Shown here one piece after another: positions 43,771 to 52,720 of a stretch of 64,000 nt of DNA (position 1 is its first letter; each line of letters opens with the position of its first letter). This DNA is from Brevundimonas sp. Lineage in GTDB: Bacteria; Pseudomonadota; Alphaproteobacteria; Caulobacterales; Caulobacteraceae. The position numbers were made by a program, and so were the translations under genes. Location: contig NZ_JAUYNX010000016.1 of assembly GCF_030704825.1 (NCBI RefSeq), forward strand, positions 1-64,000, read 5' to 3'. Under the pieces are notes generated by a model that saw only the letters and a list, made by a program, of their open reading frames with translations, had not been told where the DNA came from and did not search any database.

Positions 43771-44255
43771 CCGGCGGCCCTCGTGAAGTCCATGACCCAG
43801 TTGGTTTCCCAGGTCGCGCCGCCGTCATACGAGAATGTCTGTGTCCAGCGGGCGCTGCCGGCCGTGATGTCGGACCAGATGTAGCGGGCGATGACGGGCC
43901 GGCCGCCGTCGCTGTCAGGCCCTTCCAGCACGCAGCCTTCGGCGTGGAAGCGGCCACGGACAGGCGGCTGCAGGACGCCGTTGGCGCTGCTGATCCAGTA
44001 GATGACCCATTCGCGGGCGGGAATGTCGAACGACCGAACCGCCATGCCGGTCCAGCCGCGCGCCGGACAGTCGATCTGTTCGACGTTGGCCAGGCCGTCC
44101 AGACGCGGCTCGCACCATGCGGTCGAGGGGAATTCGTCCCAGTCGTCGGAGCCGACGCCCCGGACCTTCAGCTTGTGGTTGGCGACGCTCCAGCGGCCGT
44201 GGATGAAATCGAAGTCGTGGATCCCGGGCAGGGTTTCGACGGGTTCGGCGGACAT
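43767..44255 (-). CDS. hypothetical protein (DUF1579-like, lipocalin-type)
   Basis: 162 residues from MSAEPVETLPGIHDFDFIHG, with AAGGAG 6 bases before the ATG. FIHGRWSVANHKLKVRG and the late WTQTFSYDGGATWETNWVMD, with many aromatic residues in strand-like segments, resemble DUF1579-type beta-barrel proteins. No enzymatic motif. It is the first gene of a pair with the NIPSNAP gene and faces the WYL regulator. Repression by that regulator is likely, given the shared operator. Confidence 0.75.
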   Translation of the reverse strand: MSAEPVETLPGIHDFDFIHGRWSVANHKLKVRGVGSDDWDEFPSTAWCEPRLDGLANVEQIDCPARGWTGMAVRSFDIPAREWVIYWISSANGVLQPPVRGRFHAEGCVLEGPDSDGGRPVIARYIWSDITAGSARWTQTFSYDGGATWETNWVMDFTRAAG

Positions 44256-44302
44256 GGGGGGCTCCTTCTCAAGGGACGATGCGAGAGGAGTACGATCCAT
44301 AA

Positions 44303-44321
44303 CCTGACACCTGTTGTCAGG
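44303..44321. promoter_or_regulatory. operator-like inverted repeat between divergent genes
   Basis: CCTGACA-CCTGT-TGTCAGG is a perfect repeat with 7-bp arms and a 5-base spacer. It sits 22 bases before the WYL regulator start and 47 bases before the divergent operon. Sites of TGACA-N-TGTCA form are often found beside YafY/WYL regulators. Autoregulation plus control of 43767-44255 and the NIPSNAP gene is likely. Confidence 0.65.
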
Positions 44322-44343
44322 ATTTATCGGCTAGTGTCGAAAA

Positions 44344-45318
44344 ATGCGCGCCAGCCGACTGCTTTCCATCCTGCTACTGCTCCAGACCCGGGGGCGGATG
44401 ACAGCCGAGGCCCTGGCGGCCGAGTTCGAGGTGTCGGTGCGCACCATCTATCGGGACATCGACCAGCTGAGCGCGGCGGGCGCGCCGGTCTATGCCGACC
44501 GCGGCCGGGCCGGCGGGTTCCAGCTGCTGGACGGCTATCGCACCCGTCTGACCGGCCTGACCGACGCCGAGGCCGAGACGCTGTTCCTGGGCGGCCTGTC
44601 CGGGCCGGCGGCGCAGATGGGCTTCTCCGGGGCGGTGACGACCATGCAGCTGAAGCTGCTGGCCGCGCTTCCGCCGGAAAGGCAGGCGGCGGCGGATCGG
44701 CTGGCCGGGCGGTTCCACCTCGATCCGGTCGGCTGGTACCAGAACCCCGACGAGGCCGAGCGCCTGCCCGCCATCGCCCAGGCGGTGTGGAACAGCCGCC
44801 GCATCGCCTTGCGCTACGAGAGCTGGAAGGGGGAGGTCGAGCGGAGGCTGGAGCCGCTGGGCCTGATCCTCAAGGGCGGCCTCTGGTATCTGGCGGCGCG
44901 GCCGGCGGAGGGGCGGCGGCGGGAGCCCCGGACCTACCGGGTGTCGAACATCCTGTCCCTGACCACGCTGGAGGAGACCTTCGAGCGGCCCGCGGGATTC
45001 GATCTGGGGGCGTGGTGGGAGGAGACGTCGCGGCGGTTCGAGGCGGAGATATTCACCGGGACGGCGATCCTGCGATTGACCGCTCCGGGGCTGAAGCGGC
45101 TGGCCCGGCTGGGGGTGGAACAGGCGCGGATAGCCGCGGGGGCGGCGATCGGCGCGGACGGATGGGTCGAGTTGGAGGTTCCGATCGAGTCGATCGAACA
45201 CGCCGCTATGGATTTCCAGCGTCTGGGCGCGGAAGCCGAGGTGCTGGCGCCGGCGGCGCTGCGGGCGGCGATGGGCGCGACGGCCGCCCGGATGGCGGCG
45301 CTCTACAGGGCGCGGTGA
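44344..45318 (+). CDS. YafY-type HTH/WYL domain transcriptional regulator
   Basis: 324 residues. The N-terminal DeoR/HTH_11 winged helix (MRASRLLSILLLLQTRGRMT, LAAEFEVSVRTIYRDIDQLS) is followed by a WYL domain (about 135-230, RIALRYESWKGEVERRLEPL, GGLWYLAARP) and a C-terminal WCX-like domain. WYL domains bind small ligands or nucleic acid. The gene faces the 43767-44255 and NIPSNAP genes across a palindrome. Its start overlaps no other gene. Confidence 0.92.
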   Translation: MRASRLLSILLLLQTRGRMTAEALAAEFEVSVRTIYRDIDQLSAAGAPVYADRGRAGGFQLLDGYRTRLTGLTDAEAETLFLGGLSGPAAQMGFSGAVTTMQLKLLAALPPERQAAADRLAGRFHLDPVGWYQNPDEAERLPAIAQAVWNSRRIALRYESWKGEVERRLEPLGLILKGGLWYLAARPAEGRRREPRTYRVSNILSLTTLEETFERPAGFDLGAWWEETSRRFEAEIFTGTAILRLTAPGLKRLARLGVEQARIAAGAAIGADGWVELEVPIESIEHAAMDFQRLGAEAEVLAPAALRAAMGATAARMAALYRAR

Positions 45319-45330
45319 TCGCGACGCGGT

Positions 45331-46374
45331 TCAGCCCTGGGTGACCGCGCCATGGAGTTCGGACATATCCCCGTGCGCGAGACCGTCGGCGGGGATGAAG
45401 ACGAAGATCGGGTCGGCGTCGTTGATCCAGAGGTTCATCGGCTTGTTGGACTGGATCATCAGCAGGAGGCGCAGGCGCGCGACCTCGGCGTCAACCGTGG
45501 CCCGGTTGGCGAGAAGGAAGCGCACGTCGTCGTCCCCCGCGGCGGTCCAGGGGGTGTAGATCCGGCCGTTCGGCAAGGGATGGCTGATGGTCTTCAGCTG
45601 CTCCCACTCCTCCCAATCCCTGATGAAGTCATAGCGCTCGAGGCCGGGGCGGCCGATCTGGCGGGCATGGATGGCCCGGCGCAGGTCGGTTCCGTCGTGG
45701 TCGGAGCCCAGTCCCAGCAACTGGCCGATGGCCCCCTCCGGCCGGGACCAGAGCCCGTCCTGCAGGGCGTCGAGGTCTCCGTCCGGGGCCAGCGCCGCGA
45801 TGCGGTCGCCGAGGCGCGGGTCGGAGGCGGGGACATCGATCCCCGGCGCGAAGGCGGCGACCTCGACCGGATTGAGCCAGCCGGTGTAGGCGCCGTAATC
45901 GTCCTCGTCAGCCGGAGGCGTCAGGCGCTCGAGCGGAACCCCGGGCGGGGTCAGGATCGCCCTCACCGGGACGGGATCCGCCGCACTGTCGATGAAGTCC
46001 ACGAACACCGACAGCAGGCCTTCGGACGGCAGGTCGCTGGCGCCCGCGCGGGCGCGAACGTCGGCGAGGTCCAACTGACCGAGGAAGCCGCAGGCGCCGT
46101 ATTCGCTCGAGGGCCAGACGCTGCCGACGGGCAGGTCGGGCGCGCCGCCGAGCCGCGTGGTCCCGAGGGACGCATCAGCGGCCGGACCTCCCGCGATCAT
46201 GTGGACGCAGGGAATGGCGCGCGACAGGATCAGGTCCCGCGCGGGGGCGAGGCCGCAGCGGTCGATCAGGGCGTCGAGATCGGCCAGCGAGGTCAGGGGC
46301 GGCGGCGGCGGCGGGCGCGGGGGCAGCGCCACGGCGGCCTTGGGTCGGAACAACCGAGCCAGCCAGGTCCACAT
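45331..46374 (-). CDS. DUF1963 (YwqG-like) family protein
   Basis: 347 residues. A Pro-rich N-terminal part (ALPPRPPPPPPLTS) is followed by a DUF1963 domain: TTRLGGAPDLPVGSVWPSSE, CGFLGQLDLADVRARAG, LLSVFVDF and near the C-terminus MIQSNKPMNLWINDADPIFV and FIPADGLAHGDMS. DUF1963 proteins are of unknown function and are often linked to toxin immunity in other bacteria. That is not shown here. It starts 3 bases after ubiD and is presumably cotranscribed. Confidence 0.85.
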   Translation of the reverse strand: MWTWLARLFRPKAAVALPPRPPPPPPLTSLADLDALIDRCGLAPARDLILSRAIPCVHMIAGGPAADASLGTTRLGGAPDLPVGSVWPSSEYGACGFLGQLDLADVRARAGASDLPSEGLLSVFVDFIDSAADPVPVRAILTPPGVPLERLTPPADEDDYGAYTGWLNPVEVAAFAPGIDVPASDPRLGDRIAALAPDGDLDALQDGLWSRPEGAIGQLLGLGSDHDGTDLRRAIHARQIGRPGLERYDFIRDWEEWEQLKTISHPLPNGRIYTPWTAAGDDDVRFLLANRATVDAEVARLRLLLMIQSNKPMNLWINDADPIFVFIPADGLAHGDMSELHGAVTQG

Positions 46375-46377
46375 GCG

Positions 46378-47907
46378 CTATTTCCAGATCGGCGCGCCGT
46401 CGCCCGGCAGGCCCAGCCGTTCCCACATTTCCGACACCCGTTCCACGACCGCCTCGTCCATGCGGATTTCCTCGCCCCATTCGCGCTTCGTCTCGGGCGG
46501 CCATTTGTCGGTGGCGTCGAGGCCGATCTTGGAGCCGAGGCCGCTCTCGGGGCTGGCGAAGTCGAGGTAGTCGATCGGGGTGTTCTCGATGACGGTGATG
46601 TCGCGCGCGGGGTCCATCCTGGTCGCGACGGCCCACATCACGTCTTTCCAGTCGCGGGCGTTGATCGTGTCGTCCACGACGATGACCCACTTCGTGTACA
46701 TGAACTGGCGCAGATAGCTCCAGACGCCCAGCATCACCCGCTTGGCGTGGCCGGGGTAGGCCTTCTTCATCGACACCACGGCGATGCGGTAGCTGCAGCC
46801 CTCGGGCGGCAGCCAGAAGTCGGTGATCTCGGGGAATTGGGCCCGCAGCAGGGGGATGAAGACCTCGTTCAGCGCCTCGCCGAGCACCGAGGGCTCGTCG
46901 GGCGGGCGGCCGGTGAAGGTGGTCAGATAGATGGGGTCCTTCCGCATGGTGATGGCGGTGACCTGGAAGACCGGGAAGGTCTCGACCGAGTTGTAGTAGC
47001 CGGTGTGGTCGCCGTACGGGCCCTCGGGCGCGTGCTCGTCGAACAGGACGTGGCCCTCCAGCACGATCTCGGCGTTGGCGGGGACCATCAGCGGTATGGT
47101 CTTGCAGGGGACCAGCTCGGCCTTGGCGCCGCGGAGCAGGCCGGCGAACTGGTATTCCGACAGGGTGTCCGGGACAGGCGTCACGGCGGCGAGGATGGTC
47201 CCCGGGTCCGCGCCGAGCACGACGGCGCATGGCAGGGGGCCCTTCTTCCCGGCCTTCTTGTGACGCGCGTAGTGCTGGGCTCCGCCGCGATGGGCGAGCC
47301 AGCGCATGATGGCCTTGTCCTTGCCCAGCACCTGCATGCGGTAGATGCCGAGGTTGAAGTCGTCCTCGCGGTCGTCCGAGGGGCCCTTGGTGACGACCAG
47401 GCCCCAGGTGATCAGGGGCGCGGGCTCGCCGGGCCAGCAGCCCTGGACGGGAAGCGAGGTCAGGTCGATCCGGTCGCCCTTGAGCACCACCTGCTGCACC
47501 GAGGCGGTCTTCACGATCTTGGGCCGCATCGACATCACCGTCTGCGCCAGCGGCAGCATCTCCATGGCGTCCGACAAGCCGCGCGGCGGGGTCGGGTTGC
47601 GCAGGAAGGCCAGCAACTCCCCGACCTCGCGCAGCTCGGCGGCGGTGGTGCGGGTCTTCTTCTCCATGGTCACGCCCATGGCGACGCGCTTCACCGTGCC
47701 GAACAGGTTGGCCAGGCAGGGGATGGGGCTGATCGAGCCGTCGGGCATCACCGGCTTTTCGAACAGGACGGCCGGGCCGCCGTTGCGCAGCAGCCGGGTC
47801 TGGATCTCGGTCATTTCCAGATGGGTGGAGACGGGCTCGGAAACGCGAACCAGCTCGCCCTCGGCCTCCAGCATGGCCATGAAGTCGCGCAGGGATTTGT
47901 AGGCCAA
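46378..47907 (-). CDS. ubiD: UbiD family decarboxylase
   Basis: 509 residues from TTG ([20 protein letters not shown]), with GGAG 7 bases upstream. The family uses prenylated FMN. Conserved segments are [60 protein letters not shown] and [20 protein letters not shown]. It probably decarboxylates 4-hydroxy-3-polyprenylbenzoate in ubiquinone synthesis. The prenyltransferase of prFMN, ubiX, is not in the window. It is followed by the DUF1963 gene. Confidence 0.95.
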   Translation of the reverse strand: MAYKSLRDFMAMLEAEGELVRVSEPVSTHLEMTEIQTRLLRNGGPAVLFEKPVMPDGSISPIPCLANLFGTVKRVAMGVTMEKKTRTTAAELREVGELLAFLRNPTPPRGLSDAMEMLPLAQTVMSMRPKIVKTASVQQVVLKGDRIDLTSLPVQGCWPGEPAPLITWGLVVTKGPSDDREDDFNLGIYRMQVLGKDKAIMRWLAHRGGAQHYARHKKAGKKGPLPCAVVLGADPGTILAAVTPVPDTLSEYQFAGLLRGAKAELVPCKTIPLMVPANAEIVLEGHVLFDEHAPEGPYGDHTGYYNSVETFPVFQVTAITMRKDPIYLTTFTGRPPDEPSVLGEALNEVFIPLLRAQFPEITDFWLPPEGCSYRIAVVSMKKAYPGHAKRVMLGVWSYLRQFMYTKWVIVVDDTINARDWKDVMWAVATRMDPARDITVIENTPIDYLDFASPESGLGSKIGLDATDKWPPETKREWGEEIRMDEAVVERVSEMWERLGLPGDGAPIWK

Positions 47908-47980
47908 TGAGACGCTCCGGGTGGAGCCTCTGGATTAGGCGGACGCGGGCGTCCTGTCACGCCATGGCGCGTGCGGCCTT

Positions 47981-48229
47981 TCAGTAGGCCCGCGTATCCG
48001 ACACCAGGGCCCACAGCGGCAGGTGCAGGGCGCTGGTCGCGGCACCGATCTGGACGGTGGTCAGATGGGCGCGGCCCGCCTCGGCGCGGCGCGCTTCCTC
48101 GACCGGGACGTGCAGTACGGCGGCCACGTCCTCGATGGCCATGCCGCGGGACTCGCGCCACCGCTTCAGCCTCGCGCCGACCGCCGCGTCGAGCGGATCG
48201 ACGCCGGGAAATCCCAGCACCGAACCCAT
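47981..48229 (-). CDS. small HTH (XRE-like) DNA-binding protein
   Basis: 82 residues from MGSVLGFPGVDPLDAAVGAR, with AAGGAGGG just ahead. The helix-turn-helix segment RLKRWRESRGMAIEDVAAVL, then HVPVEEARRAEAGRAHLTTV, follows the XRE pattern. A short C-terminal tail with LHLPLWALVSDTRAY might be for dimerisation. Isolated gene between ubiD and the aldo/keto reductase; its target is unknown. Confidence 0.75.
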   Translation of the reverse strand: MGSVLGFPGVDPLDAAVGARLKRWRESRGMAIEDVAAVLHVPVEEARRAEAGRAHLTTVQIGAATSALHLPLWALVSDTRAY

Positions 48230-48306
48230 GCATCCCTCCTTGCGCTATCGGCCTTCGGCCTGCTTGAGCGGGGGGCTCCCTGATCGCGCCGGCTATGCGC
48301 GGCGCT

Positions 48307-49158
48307 TCAGGCCCATTCTTCGTCCCAGCGGAACGACTTGTCGAGCCAGTCGCCGAGGCGGCCGTCCGGGCGGGCCAGGGCGTGGATGCGGTCCATCTCT
48401 TCGGACGAGAGCTCGAAGTCGAAGATGTCGAAGCTTTCCTCGGCCCGGCTGACCTTCGTGGTGCGGGGGATGGCGATGACCTCCTGCTGGATCAGCCAGC
48501 GCAGGGTGACCTGACCGGGGGACTTGCCGTGGGCCTTGCCGATCCCGATCAGGGTGGCGTCGTCGGCGATCCTGCCCTGGGCCAGCGGCGACCAGGCGGT
48601 GATGGAGGAGCCGAGCTCCCTCGCAGCGGCCTTGAGCTTCGAGAGCTTGAGGTAGGGGTGGTATTCGACCTGGTTGGTGACCAGTTTCGCCTTCGACAGG
48701 GCCTGCGCCCGGCGGAACTCGGCCGAGGGGAAGTTGGACAGGCCGATGGTCCGGGTCAGGCCCTGGTCCTTCGCCTCCTTCAGGGCGCCGAGGGTCTCCT
48801 CGAACGACGGTTCCGCCCTCGGCCAGTGCAGCAGCAGCAGGTCGGGGGTGAAGCCGAGGCTGGCGGCGGATTCCCGCGCCTGTTTCAGCAGGCCGTCGTG
48901 GTCGAAATGCTCGACCCAGATCTTGGTGGTCAGCCAGATGTCTTCCCGGGCGACATGGCCGGCCTCGATGGCGTCCCGGATGCCGTCGCCGACGGCCGCC
49001 TCGTTCCTGTAGATCCAGGCCGTGTCGATGTGGCGATAGCCAATGCGGAGGGCCTCCGCGACCATGCGCCGGGCGTCGTCGGGCTCGAGCATCCAGGTGC
49101 CGAAGCCGAGCAGGGGAATGGCGTGGCCGTCGGCGGTGATGGCGGGCTGGTCGATCAT
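48307..49158 (-). CDS. aldo/keto reductase
   Basis: 283 residues. Catalytic tetrad: Asp and Tyr in YRHIDTAWIYRNEAAVG, Lys in WLTTKIWVEHFD, His in LLLHWPRAEPS. The cofactor segment is AIPRTTKVSRAEESFDIFDF. This is a 2,5-diketo-D-gluconate-reductase-like AKR that reduces aldehydes or ketones with NADPH. Substrate unknown. GGAG lies 7 bases before the ATG. Confidence 0.93.
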   Translation of the reverse strand: MIDQPAITADGHAIPLLGFGTWMLEPDDARRMVAEALRIGYRHIDTAWIYRNEAAVGDGIRDAIEAGHVAREDIWLTTKIWVEHFDHDGLLKQARESAASLGFTPDLLLLHWPRAEPSFEETLGALKEAKDQGLTRTIGLSNFPSAEFRRAQALSKAKLVTNQVEYHPYLKLSKLKAAARELGSSITAWSPLAQGRIADDATLIGIGKAHGKSPGQVTLRWLIQQEVIAIPRTTKVSRAEESFDIFDFELSSEEMDRIHALARPDGRLGDWLDKSFRWDEEWA

Positions 49159-49205
49159 GGGCGGGCTCCGGCAGGGGGCTTAACCTATGCGCCGACGGCC
49201 GGGGA

Positions 49206-49718
49206 TCAACGGCGGCGGTAGGTGAAATCGTATCCCGATGTCCACGTCGCCCCACCGTCGGTCGAGGATTCGCCGCGCTGGCGCACCGTCCCGTCGGCCT
49301 CGGGCGAGACGGTCATGCGCTGGATCGAACCCGGCCGGCCCGGCGCCTCCAGCACCATGGCCCCGTCGCGCGGACCGCCCTCGAACACGGTCACCGCGCC
49401 GCCGCTGTCCATGTAGAACTGGCGCCAGACGCCGCCGCGCCGGGCGTCGAACGTGCTGAAGCTGACGCCGTGATAGGTCGCGGCGACGCCGCCGGGGCCG
49501 ACGGTCTGAAGATAGTCCTCCTCGATGGCGCAGCCGCCGGCCGTCGAGGAGATGGTGCTGCGCGCCACCACGGTGTCGCTCCCGGTGGCGCTGACGTCCC
49601 AGTCGCCGATCCAGAAGGCGAAGGCGCTGTGGTCCGCGTCGGCGCAGTCGACCGGGGGCGGGGCCGGTTGCGCCGACGCCGTCTGGAGCAGGGCGGCGAA
49701 CAGGGCGATGTGGATCAT
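49206..49718 (-). CDS. secreted DUF1579-like protein
   Basis: 170 residues from MIHIALFAALLQTASAQP, with GGAGG 7 bases ahead (an in-frame start 12 bases upstream lacks one). The signal peptide is followed by FAFWIGDWDVSATGSDTVVA, CAIEEDYLQTVGPGG and, at the end, STDGGATWTSGYDFTYRRR. The pattern FWIGDWDV...DGGATW matches small lipocalin-like domains. It resembles the product at 43767-44255 (HGRWSV, DGGATWETNW), so the two may be distant relatives. Confidence 0.8.
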   Translation of the reverse strand: MIHIALFAALLQTASAQPAPPPVDCADADHSAFAFWIGDWDVSATGSDTVVARSTISSTAGGCAIEEDYLQTVGPGGVAATYHGVSFSTFDARRGGVWRQFYMDSGGAVTVFEGGPRDGAMVLEAPGRPGSIQRMTVSPEADGTVRQRGESSTDGGATWTSGYDFTYRRR

Positions 49719-49765
49719 GGCGTCCTCCATCAAGAAGGATGGCCCCCGCCATTCGACCGGGTCAA

Positions 49766-50638
49766 CTACGATCTGGTGACGGGGGCCGTCAGCCAGTCGA
49801 ACATCTTGTCCCACAGACCTTCCATCCCCCGGCGGAAGGCGCCCTCGTGGCCGATGCGGGCGGCGCCGTAGTCGGCCGGGGCGCGGACCACGACCTCGCG
49901 CGGGGCGTTGGGATAGACCTGCAGCAGTGCGGGTGAAGTCACGGGGGTGGCGATGGGATCGTCGGTGAAGATCCACGACCGGATCGGCGCGGTCACCGCC
50001 TCGAAATGGTGGGGTTTCAGGCGGTCCTTCAGTTCATCGAGGAAATAGGCCTCCTTCAGGCACCAGCGGCGCCACGTCTCCCACACGCCGCGCGGGAGGT
50101 CGGTCCCGGCCCACAGACCGCCGCCCTTGATATAGCCGCGCCTGAACAGGCTCCAGGGGCCGTAGGCCAGCCAGAAGAACAGCTCGAGCGGATTGTAGGA
50201 CCGGTGGTGCCGGCCCCAGAAGCCGCTGCCGACCGATACGAAGGCGTGGCGGTCGATGCGGTGGTGGTTGGGCATGAAGCCGAGGAAGTGGCCGCCGACG
50301 CTGTGGCCGACATGGACGACCGGCAGGCCGGGGGCCGCCTCGATCAGGGCCTCGAGGGCGGCGGGCATGTCGAGCCGGCCCCAGTCCGGATAGTCCATCT
50401 GCATGGCGGCGAGGTCGTCGGGCCGCGAGCCGGCGATGCCGCGGAAATCATAGGTCAGGACGGCGGCGCCCCTCCCGGCCAGATGCCGGGCGAACCGGTC
50501 GTAGAATCCCTTGGGAAAGCCGGTGCCGGAACTGACCAGCACGGCGACCGTGGGAGCCGCAGCCGAGATCAGCCGCATCGACAGCGGATAGCCGTCGGCG
50601 GCGGGGACGGCGAGGTCGCGGACGAGGGGGTCGCTCAT
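49766..50638 (-). CDS. alpha/beta hydrolase
   Basis: 290 residues from MSDPLVRDLAVPAADGYPLS. The strand-loop VLVSSGTGFPKGFYDRFARH forms the oxyanion area. The nucleophile elbow is GHSVGGH with Ser. LTYDFRGIAG is typical of the fold. A late His is in the ADYGAARIGHEGAF segment, and the acid is IFTDDPIATP. It is probably an esterase or lipase-like enzyme of unknown substrate. A longer upstream reading lacks support. Confidence 0.9.
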   Translation of the reverse strand: MSDPLVRDLAVPAADGYPLSMRLISAAAPTVAVLVSSGTGFPKGFYDRFARHLAGRGAAVLTYDFRGIAGSRPDDLAAMQMDYPDWGRLDMPAALEALIEAAPGLPVVHVGHSVGGHFLGFMPNHHRIDRHAFVSVGSGFWGRHHRSYNPLELFFWLAYGPWSLFRRGYIKGGGLWAGTDLPRGVWETWRRWCLKEAYFLDELKDRLKPHHFEAVTAPIRSWIFTDDPIATPVTSPALLQVYPNAPREVVVRAPADYGAARIGHEGAFRRGMEGLWDKMFDWLTAPVTRS

Positions 50639-50761
50639 TGGAGGTCCGTAGCTATTCGCAACGAACCTAGCCGATTGACGCGACGTCAGGTCAAGCGGGC
50701 TTGGACAGCAGACGCGTCCTCGGCTAAAGGCCGCAGCCTCAGTTTCCGCCGAGCGATCCTC

Positions 50762-51001
50762 ATGACCGACGTCCTTCCCGACCGCCTTTGCGTCGATCCC
50801 GACAGCCCGTTCCACGACGCCGATCTTCTGGCGAAGGGTGTCGGCGTCCGGTTCAAGGGCGAGGACAAGACCAATGTCGAGGAATACTGCGTCTCTGAAA
50901 GCTGGGTCCGCCTCGCCGTCGGCAACCGCGTCGACCGCCGCGGCAAGGCCCTGACGGTCAAGCTGCAGGGCCCGGTGGAGCCGTACATCAAGGGCGAATA
51001 G
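50762..51001 (+). CDS. DUF3297 family protein
   Basis: 79 residues: MTDVLPDRLCVDPDSPFHDA, then RFKGEDKTNVEEYCVSESWV and GNRVDRRGKALTVKLQGPVE. This is the whole pattern of the small soluble DUF3297 family of proteobacteria, function unknown. It is hidden at the end of a longer, non-coding open frame. It faces away from the hydrolase gene and is followed after 100 bases by the M28 peptidase. Confidence 0.9.
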   Translation: MTDVLPDRLCVDPDSPFHDADLLAKGVGVRFKGEDKTNVEEYCVSESWVRLAVGNRVDRRGKALTVKLQGPVEPYIKGE

Positions 51002-51101
51002 TCCTGCTTATGCGGCGCCGGACAAAACTCCGGCCCGCATCGCTTCTCGCCCCGACGCGCGCGGTCTAGGTTCGGGTTCCTGCTGAGTCCCCGGAGCCGC
51101 C

Positions 51102-52529
51102 ATGTCCCCGTCCGCCCGCCTCCTCGCCGCCAGCGCGCTCGCGCTGACCCTCGCCGCGCCTGCCTTCGCGCAGGACGCCGCGACCATCCAGCGGGCCGAG
51201 GCCATCCGCGACCAGGCGCTGAACGGGAACATCGCCCTCGACTACGTCACCCAGCTGACCACCCGGTTCGGGCCGCGGCCGGCGGGATCGAAGGCCGAGC
51301 AGGACGCGTCGGCCTGGGCCGCCCAATACATGCGGGCGCAGGGCTTCCAGAACGTTCGGATCGAGGAGTTTCCGCTGGTCGGGTGGGAGCGCGGCGAGGA
51401 GAGCGCCGCCATCGTCGGAGCCCATCCGCAGCGCCTGGTCGTGGCGGCCCTGGGGCATTCGCCCGGCACCAACGGCGCGATCGAGGCCGAAGTGGTCCGC
51501 TTTGACAGCCTCGAGGCGCTGAACGCCGCCCCCGCCGGCTCGCTGGCGGGCAAGATCGCCTATGTCGACGCCGGCCAGATGGTGCGGATGCAGACCGGCG
51601 CCGGCTACGGCCCCCTGACCCGCATCCGCGGCGCCGGGCCGGGCGCCGCCGCGACCAAGGGGGCGGTGGCCTTCATCATGCGCTCGGCGGGCTCGGACGA
51701 GCACCGCATGCCGCACACCGGCACCACCCGCTATGTCGACGGCGTCGTGCCCCTGCCGGGCTTCGCCCTGGCCGCGCCGGACGCGGACACCGTCTCGCGC
51801 CTGATCGCCATGGGCGAGACGGTGCGCATCCGCCTGTCCTCGACCGCCCGCACCTATCAGACGGTCAGCCAGAACGTCGTCGGCGACATCGTCGGCCGCT
51901 CGCGGCCTGACGAGATCATCGTGCTGGGGTCGCACATGGACAGCTGGGACCTGGGCACGGGCGCGGTCGACGACGGCGCCGGCGGGGCCATCACCCTGGC
52001 CGCGGCCAAGGCCATCGCCGAGAGCGGCCGCCGTCCGGCCCGGACCATCCGGGTGGTTCTGTACGGATCGGAAGAGGTGGCCCAGCCGACCGACACCGGC
52101 AACGGCGGCGGCGCCTATCTGCGCGGGATCGGGGCGGCGGTGGAGAAGCACGTCATCGCCGGCGAGAGCGACTTCGGCGCCGACCGGGTCTATGCGCTCG
52201 GCCTCCCGCCCGGCGCACAGGACAGCGATTTCGCGCGGGCGGCGGCGCGGGTGCTGTACCCGATCGGGGTGCTGGCCTCGCCGCAGCCGGAACTGCACGG
52301 CGGCGCCGATATCGGGCCGCTGGCGGGCGCGGGCGTGCCGGTGTTCGGCCTGAACCAGGATGGAACCCGCTATTTCGACCTGCACCACACCGCCGACGAC
52401 ACCCTCGACAAGATCGATCCGGCCCAGATGAGCCAGAACGTGGCGGCATGGGCGGCGCTGGTGTGGCTGATCGCGGATTCGGACGTCGATTTCCGGGCCA
52501 TGCGGCCGGCGGCGGAAGCGGCGCACTGA
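51102..52529 (+). CDS. M28 family metallopeptidase (aminopeptidase-like), secreted
   Basis: 475 residues. The signal peptide MSPSARLLAASALALTLAAP ends near AFAQ. A PA-domain insert (about 100-240) precedes the M28 catalytic motifs: GSHMDSWD (zinc His and Asp), DDGAGG (bridging Asp), YGSEEV (catalytic and metal Glu) and the last ligand His in LHHTADDTLD. It should cleave N-terminal residues or dipeptides in the periplasm. GGAG is 4 bases before the ATG. Confidence 0.93.
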   Translation: MSPSARLLAASALALTLAAPAFAQDAATIQRAEAIRDQALNGNIALDYVTQLTTRFGPRPAGSKAEQDASAWAAQYMRAQGFQNVRIEEFPLVGWERGEESAAIVGAHPQRLVVAALGHSPGTNGAIEAEVVRFDSLEALNAAPAGSLAGKIAYVDAGQMVRMQTGAGYGPLTRIRGAGPGAAATKGAVAFIMRSAGSDEHRMPHTGTTRYVDGVVPLPGFALAAPDADTVSRLIAMGETVRIRLSSTARTYQTVSQNVVGDIVGRSRPDEIIVLGSHMDSWDLGTGAVDDGAGGAITLAAAKAIAESGRRPARTIRVVLYGSEEVAQPTDTGNGGGAYLRGIGAAVEKHVIAGESDFGADRVYALGLPPGAQDSDFARAAARVLYPIGVLASPQPELHGGADIGPLAGAGVPVFGLNQDGTRYFDLHHTADDTLDKIDPAQMSQNVAAWAALVWLIADSDVDFRAMRPAAEAAH

Positions 52530-52575
52530 TCGCATGGCCGAAGCCGTCGTGCGCTGCTAGATCACGCCGCAGCCT

Positions 52576-52660
52576 GCGAGCGTGGCGAAACTGGTAGACG
52601 CAAGGGACTTAAAATCCCTCGACTTCGGTCATGCGGGTTCGACCCCCGCCGCTCGCACCA
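52576..52660 (+). tRNA. tRNA-Leu (anticodon TAA)
   Basis: 85 nt with an encoded CCA. The acceptor stem pairs GCGAGCG (52576-52582) with CGCTCGC (52650-52656). The anticodon loop ACTTAAAAT gives TAA. A long variable arm (CTCGACTTCGGTCATG region) is typical of leucine tRNA, and the T-loop is GTTCGAC. It reads codons TTA and TTG. Confidence 0.96.
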
Positions 52661-52720
52661 CATCGCAGGCGTGTTCGCGCCGCGCTTCCGATCGGGAGCG
52701 GGAGCGGCTCGCTGGCCCGG

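Noticed and set aside
50675..50694. Extra FNR-like site TTGAC...GTCAA between the hydrolase and DUF3297
   Set aside because: The spacer is 10 bases, not 4. There is a small TGACG-CGA-CGTCA dyad, but it is not an FNR box.
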